DNA from: Treponema sp. UBA1747
GTDB taxonomy: Bacteria > Spirochaetota > Spirochaetia > Treponematales > Treponemataceae
Length of the DNA stretch: 35,468 nucleotides
Reading direction: 5' to 3'
Assembly (NCBI GenBank): GCA_002315375.1
Contig: DCHR01000031.1
Coordinates: forward strand, 1-35,468
Below are positions 32,418 through 35,468 of this stretch, piece after piece (position 1 is the first letter of the stretch; the number at the start of each line of letters is the position of its first letter). The position numbers and the translations under genes are program-made. The notes below the pieces were generated by a model. It was not told the DNA's origin, made no database searches, and saw nothing but the letters and a program-made list of their open reading frames with translations.

Positions 32418-33776
32418 ATGGATTTGATTTACGGAATCAAAGACAAGCCAAGCTTTGGAAAAACAGTTCTTTTTGCTATCCAGCAGCTTCTGGCTATTAT
32501 GGCAGCTACAATTGCAGTTCCTGCAATCGTAGGAAATGGGCTTTCTGCTTCTGCTGCATTGTTTGGTGCAGGTGTTGGTACATTTGTTTATTTGCTCTTT
32601 ACAAAAAGTGCTTCTCCGGTTTTCCTGGGAAGCTCTTTTGCTTTTATAGGCTCTATGTTCAGTGCATTTGGTGGAGCTGCTTCTCTCGCTGTTGGCTACT
32701 GGGGATTAATCATCGGTGCTGTTATGGCAGGTCTGGTTTATGTAATCATTGCCGTAATTGTTAAATTCTGCGGTGTAAAATGGATTGATCTTCTTATGCC
32801 ACCTGTAATCATCGGACCTACAGTTTCTATTATTGGTTTAAGCCTTTCAGGAAACGCTGTAGGAGACCTTATGAAATCAAGTGTAGCCGGTGGAAGCGTA
32901 TATGTTGCCCTTATCTGTGGTCTTGTAACTCTGGCTGTTACAATGCTCTGTTCAACATACTCAAAGAAAATCGGACGTCTGATTCCTTTCATTATTGGTA
33001 TTCTGGCTGGTTATGTTCTGGCTTCTATTTTTGCTCTGATTGGAAAACTTTCAGGAAATGCAGCTCTCGTTGTTATTAACTATGAAGCTCTCAAATCTCT
33101 GGATTTCACATCAGTTTCAGGATATATTTCACTTCCTAAATTTACATTCCTTCTTGGTGGAGCTGAAGGTCTTAAAGGTATTACAGGTTCTTACCTCCTC
33201 ACAATTTTTGCAGCTTATGTTCCTGTTGCCTTCGTAGTATTCGCTGAACACCTGGCAGACCATAAAAACCTTTCTGCTATCATCGGTACAAACCTCCTTG
33301 AAGAACCTGGACTTACAAAAACACTTCTTGGTGACGGTGTAGGTACAATGGTTTCAACATTCTTCGGTGGATGTCCAAATACAACATATGGTGAATCAAT
33401 TGGTTGTGTAGCTATTACAAGAAACGCTTCAACAATTACAATCTGGTTCTGTGCATGTCTTTGTATCATCTTCTCTCTGCTTTCACCTCTCGTAGCTCTT
33501 CTGGAAACAATTCCATCATGTGTAATGGGTGGTGTTTGTATTGCTCTGTACGGATTCATTGCTGTTTCAGGATTCAAGATGTTCCAGAAAGTTGACCTTA
33601 ACAAAAACCGCAACCTGTTTGTTGCATCAGTTATCTTCATTACTGGTGTAGGTGGAATGGTTGTAAGCTTCGGTAAAGTTGAAATCAGAACAGTAGCATG
33701 TGCCCTTATCCTTGGTATTCTTACAAATGTAATGCTCAGCAAGGAAAAGGATGAAGCTCCAGCAGATGCTGAATAG
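32418..33776 (+). CDS. uraA: Uracil permease (NCS2 family, UraA-like)
   Basis: This is an inner-membrane proton symporter for uracil. The 452 residues have about 14 hydrophobic segments. The family signature and substrate region align well with E. coli UraA. FAEHLADHKN carries Glu277, equivalent to UraA Glu241. PGLTKTLLGDGVGTMVS and GGCPNTTYGESIGCVAITR follow, with Glu326 equivalent to Glu290. Near the end CVMGGVCIALYGFIAVSG matches the UraA PVMGGVSLLLYGVIGASG segment. The HLADH spacing differs by one residue from UraA HVGH, so xanthine or another base is not fully excluded. It has its own near-consensus promoter and ribosome binding site, highly biased codons and a strong terminator. The palindrome in its leader is a candidate operator. 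Confidence 0.92.
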   Translation: MDLIYGIKDKPSFGKTVLFAIQQLLAIMAATIAVPAIVGNGLSASAALFGAGVGTFVYLLFTKSASPVFLGSSFAFIGSMFSAFGGAASLAVGYWGLIIGAVMAGLVYVIIAVIVKFCGVKWIDLLMPPVIIGPTVSIIGLSLSGNAVGDLMKSSVAGGSVYVALICGLVTLAVTMLCSTYSKKIGRLIPFIIGILAGYVLASIFALIGKLSGNAALVVINYEALKSLDFTSVSGYISLPKFTFLLGGAEGLKGITGSYLLTIFAAYVPVAFVVFAEHLADHKNLSAIIGTNLLEEPGLTKTLLGDGVGTMVSTFFGGCPNTTYGESIGCVAITRNASTITIWFCACLCIIFSLLSPLVALLETIPSCVMGGVCIALYGFIAVSGFKMFQKVDLNKNRNLFVASVIFITGVGGMVVSFGKVEIRTVACALILGILTNVMLSKEKDEAPADAE

Positions 33777-33798
33777 TATTTAGCTTGAGTGATTAGAA

Positions 33799-33829
33799 AA
33801 GCCGCCTGAGTTTCAGGCGGCTTTTTTTT
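33799..33829 (+). terminator. Intrinsic terminator of the uracil permease gene
   Basis: AAGCCGCCTGA (33799-33809), a GTT loop and TCAGGCGGCTT (33813-33823) form an 11-bp perfect stem followed by T residues to 33829. Confidence 0.95.
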
Positions 33830-33837
33830 GCAAAAAT

Positions 33838-34055
33838 GTACATATAAATCAAACACTTTTTCTTCTAAGTAAAAATATGTTACCACAAAACAAATAACAC
33901 TCCCGCAATAAACAATGGAGGCCTCCCGCGGGTCCCCGTCGTTCGCTTCGCTCGCTCCTTGCCCACGGTACTCCATTGTTTTTGCTCGCGTATTATTTGC
34001 TTTGTATTTGCATAATTTTTTTCACTTAAATTAATAATGTTTGATTTATATGTAC
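33838..34055. mobile_element. MITE-like 218-bp inverted-repeat element
   Basis: The ends are perfect 18-bp inverted repeats, GTACATATAAATCAAACA at 33838-33855 and its complement at 34038-34055. The AT-rich arms (33838-33920 and 33971-34055, about 84 bases each) stay roughly 75% complementary by eye. They end in a second perfect inverted repeat next to the core, AACAATGGAG (33911-33920) with CTCCATTGTT (33971-33980). The core (33921-33970) is about 72% GC and holds CCCGCGGG and GTTCGCTTCGCTCGCTCC. It fills most of the 327-base gap between the uracil permease and the nitroreductase and encodes no credible protein. No clear target-site duplication was found, so a structured RNA or another repeat class is possible. 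Confidence 0.65.
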
Positions 34056-34067
34056 CTTTATTACAAA

Positions 34068-34080
34068 GGGGACAGACCCC
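34068..34080 (+). repeat. GGGGACAGACCCC intergenic repeat
   Basis: A perfect copy of GGGGACAGACCCC lies 12 bases after the inverted-repeat element and 23 bases before the nitroreductase ATG. It is the same motif as at 3122-3134. Its GGGACA occupies the expected -35 position of the nitroreductase promoter. Confidence 0.75.
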
Positions 34081-34097
34081 TGTTTCTCTGTTAGAAT
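34069..34097 (+). promoter_or_regulatory. Promoter of the nitroreductase gene, positioned for a leaderless transcript
   Basis: TAGAAT (34092-34097) lies six bases before the ATG at 34104. The hexamer 17 bp upstream is GGGACA (34069-34074), which comes from the repeat and shares GACA with the TTGACA consensus. No normal Shine-Dalgarno is present. Confidence 0.5.
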
Positions 34098-34103
34098 GGA
34101 AAT

Positions 34104-34565
34104 ATGGATTTTAAGGAATTAATTGAAAAACGGCATAGTATCAGAACTTATTCCGGAAAAGAAGTTTCGGATGAGGTTTTGAAGGAACTGATTGAATGTG
34201 CTAAGCTTGCACCAACAAGCCGGAATAAAAAGCCTGTTGATTACATTATTGTAAAGGACAGGGAACTTCTGGAAAAGCTTTCTGTTTCAAAGGCCGGTGG
34301 TTCCCAGATGCTGAAAGATGCCGGTGCAGCAATAGTCGTAACAGGGGACAGTGAAAAGTCTGATGTATGGGTAGAAGACTGTTCTATTACAATGACTTAT
34401 CTTCATCTGGCATGTGTGAACCTGGGGCTTGGAAGCTGCTGGATTCAGATAAGGAATCGTCAGAATGCAGAGGGGATAGACTCCGGTGAATACATAAAGG
34501 ATTTGCTTGGAGTAAAAGCTCCATATGAAGTATTGGCGGTTCTTTCGCTAGGAAACGTGGAATAG
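34104..34565 (+). CDS. Nitroreductase-family flavoprotein (compact form)
   Basis: This is a probable FMN-dependent NAD(P)H oxidoreductase, in the cytoplasm. The 153 residues carry the family N-terminus (KELIEKRHSIRTYSGKEVSD, with the Arg-x-Ser-x-Arg-like FMN-phosphate region RHSIRTY), then ELIECAKLAPTSRNKKP, and a C-terminal half with AAIVVTGD, NLGLGSCWIQIRNR and YEVLAVLSLGNVE. It is shorter than classic NfsB-type enzymes (about 217) and fits the compact subgroup common in anaerobes, in which the C-terminal extension is missing. The physiological substrate is unknown. It is monocistronic, with its own promoter and a long downstream terminator. The start at 34104 is supported by the -10 box six bases before the ATG, as in two other genes of the window. 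Confidence 0.9.
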   Translation: MDFKELIEKRHSIRTYSGKEVSDEVLKELIECAKLAPTSRNKKPVDYIIVKDRELLEKLSVSKAGGSQMLKDAGAAIVVTGDSEKSDVWVEDCSITMTYLHLACVNLGLGSCWIQIRNRQNAEGIDSGEYIKDLLGVKAPYEVLAVLSLGNVE

Positions 34566-34626
34566 AACTTAGACAGAAAGCTTCCTTTTACAACTTATAT
34601 TGTGCATTGTGAATTATGTATTAAAA

Positions 34627-34673
34627 AAAGCCGGCTGGTTTCAGAAGATTTTCTTCCAAAACCAGCCGGCTTT
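34627..34673. terminator. Bidirectional terminator between convergent genes
   Basis: AAAGCCGGCTGGTTT (34627-34641) pairs perfectly with AAACCAGCCGGCTTT (34659-34673), and GAAGA/TCTTC can pair inside the loop. A-rich sequence on the left and T-rich on the right allow termination of both the nitroreductase and the minus-strand asd gene. Confidence 0.93.
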
Positions 34674-34686
34674 CATTTTTACAATT

Positions 34687-34703
34687 AATTGACATTGTCA
34701 ATT
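34687..34703. other. 17-bp palindrome beside the asd stop codon
   Basis: AATTGACA, a single T, then TGTCAATT (34687-34703) form a perfect inverted repeat. It lies between the shared terminator and the end of asd. Its function is unknown. It is too AT-rich and too tightly spaced to be a terminator and may be chance or a protein-binding site. Confidence 0.35.
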
Positions 34704-34714
34704 AGCAGTTTTTC

Positions 34715-35468
34715 TTACAGTTTATCGAAGTATCCTTTTGCTTTAAGAAGTTCAGCATTGAGAATACCACCGAGAGCTGCACCACGTTTTGTGTTGTGGC
34801 TCAGAGCAACGAATTTAACATCAAATACGTTACATGGGCGGAGACGTCCGATTACACAAGCCATTCCTTTTTCTGTTTCACGGTCACGACGTGGCTGCGG
34901 GCGGTTGTCTTCGTGGCGAACAACGATTGCGTGTTCTGGAGCAGAAGGAAGTTTCAGTTCCTGTGGAAGTGAAGAGTATGAAGTCCATACTTTTTCAATT
35001 TCTTCCAGGCTTGGTTTTTTGCTCTTTGGAAGGTCAAATTCCAGAGAAACACAGGCTGTATGTCCGTCTACAACTGGTACACGTGTACATGTTGAAGAAA
35101 CCTGTGGAAGTTTTGCATTTACAATTTTTCCGTCTTTTACAGAACCAAGAATTTTGAGACATTCTTTTTCTGTTTTTTCTTCTTCACCGCCAATGAATGG
35201 AACGATGTTGTCAATCATGTCGAATGATGGAACACCAGGGTATCCGGCACCTGAAGTTGCCTGAAGTGTTGTTACGATCATTCTCTTAACAGGGTAACCT
35301 GCCATGATGAGAGCGTGAAGAGGCATCATGTATGTCTGTAGAGAACAGTTTGGTTTTACAGCGATAAAACCTTTGTCCCATCCGTGATGTTTTTTCTGTT
35401 CTTCAATTACGTCCAGGTGAGAGAAGTTGATTTCTGGAACCAGCATTGGAACATCTTCTGTCCAGCGG
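34715..35468 (-). CDS. asd: Aspartate-semialdehyde dehydrogenase, archaeal/chlamydial-type (N-terminal part outside window)
   Basis: It catalyses NADPH-dependent conversion of aspartyl-4-phosphate to aspartate semialdehyde, the branch point to lysine/diaminopimelate, threonine and methionine. The frame stays open to the window edge (RWTEDVPMLVPEIN), so the gene continues beyond 35468 and the in-frame ATG at 35446 is internal. The active-site cysteine is in VKPNCSLQTYM. TTLQATSGAGYPGVPS, then VSSTCTRVPVVDGHTA and later RPQPRRDRETEKGMACVIGRLR mark the archaeal/fungal subgroup rather than the E. coli type. The last ~100 residues of the family, including SHNTKRGAALGGILNAELL, are complete. Codon bias is strong. 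The gene converges on the nitroreductase and shares its terminator. Confidence 0.94.
   Translation of the reverse strand, partial: RWTEDVPMLVPEINFSHLDVIEEQKKHHGWDKGFIAVKPNCSLQTYMMPLHALIMAGYPVKRMIVTTLQATSGAGYPGVPSFDMIDNIVPFIGGEEEKTEKECLKILGSVKDGKIVNAKLPQVSSTCTRVPVVDGHTACVSLEFDLPKSKKPSLEEIEKVWTSYSSLPQELKLPSAPEHAIVVRHEDNRPQPRRDRETEKGMACVIGRLRPCNVFDVKFVALSHNTKRGAALGGILNAELLKAKGYFDKL

Noticed and set aside
33215..33976. Long minus-strand open frame (253 codons) overlapping the uracil permease and the inverted-repeat element.
   Set aside because: It is antisense to a highly codon-biased transporter gene, has no domain resemblance and no ribosome binding site. It is a shadow of the biased codon pattern.
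34689..35264. Plus-strand open frame of 191 codons across the asd gene.
   Set aside because: It is antisense to clearly conserved asd sequence and its Arg/Ser-rich translation has no family resemblance.

Overview
The window reads as a chromosomal segment from an anaerobic spirochaete, most likely a host-associated Treponema. This is inference from gene content. The clues are moderate-to-low GC DNA, a multi-membrane chemoreceptor, a DUF115/Maf-type protein, a very large secreted protein with a FlgD-like C-terminus, two rubredoxins and an archaeal/chlamydial-type aspartate-semialdehyde dehydrogenase. No rRNA, tRNA, CRISPR array, transposase gene or phage gene was seen.

Layout. Bases 1-885 hold the 3' part of a sugar/glycerol-phosphate type ABC transporter ATPase. 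Then come a short tandem repeat array, a six-TM methyl-accepting chemotaxis protein (1174-3036) and an RNase II/R-family exoribonuclease (3195-5102). Nearly half of the window (5340-21326) is one gene for a secreted protein of about 5,328 residues. It is built from beta-solenoid repeats, seven W...W...NW modules, Ig-like segments and a FlgD-like terminal domain. A tRNA-dihydrouridine synthase follows 20 bases later, probably co-transcribed. On the minus strand lies a lipoprotein of about 26 ankyrin repeats (22402-25233).

The right-hand part is mostly housekeeping and envelope quality control: methionine aminopeptidase, HtrA/DegP protease, two tandem rubredoxins with a Trp-repressor-family protein, an extremely acidic small protein (minus strand), a PpiD/SurA-like membrane-anchored foldase in operon with a DUF115 protein, a UraA-like uracil permease, a compact nitroreductase, and the C-terminal part of aspartate-semialdehyde dehydrogenase (minus strand, cut by the window end). 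HtrA and the PpiD-like foldase would act in the same periplasm that the giant protein must cross. This is a functional inference, not evidence of a shared operon.

Non-coding structure is unusually informative. Three genes have a near-identical promoter-to-ATG arrangement (TANAAT, six bases, ATG, no Shine-Dalgarno), suggesting leaderless mRNAs. A short GGGGACAGACCCC-type repeat recurs in several intergenic regions directly upstream of genes. A 218-bp AT-rich inverted-repeat element with a GC-rich core (33838-34055) looks like a non-autonomous mobile or structured-RNA element. Strong intrinsic terminators separate most transcription units.
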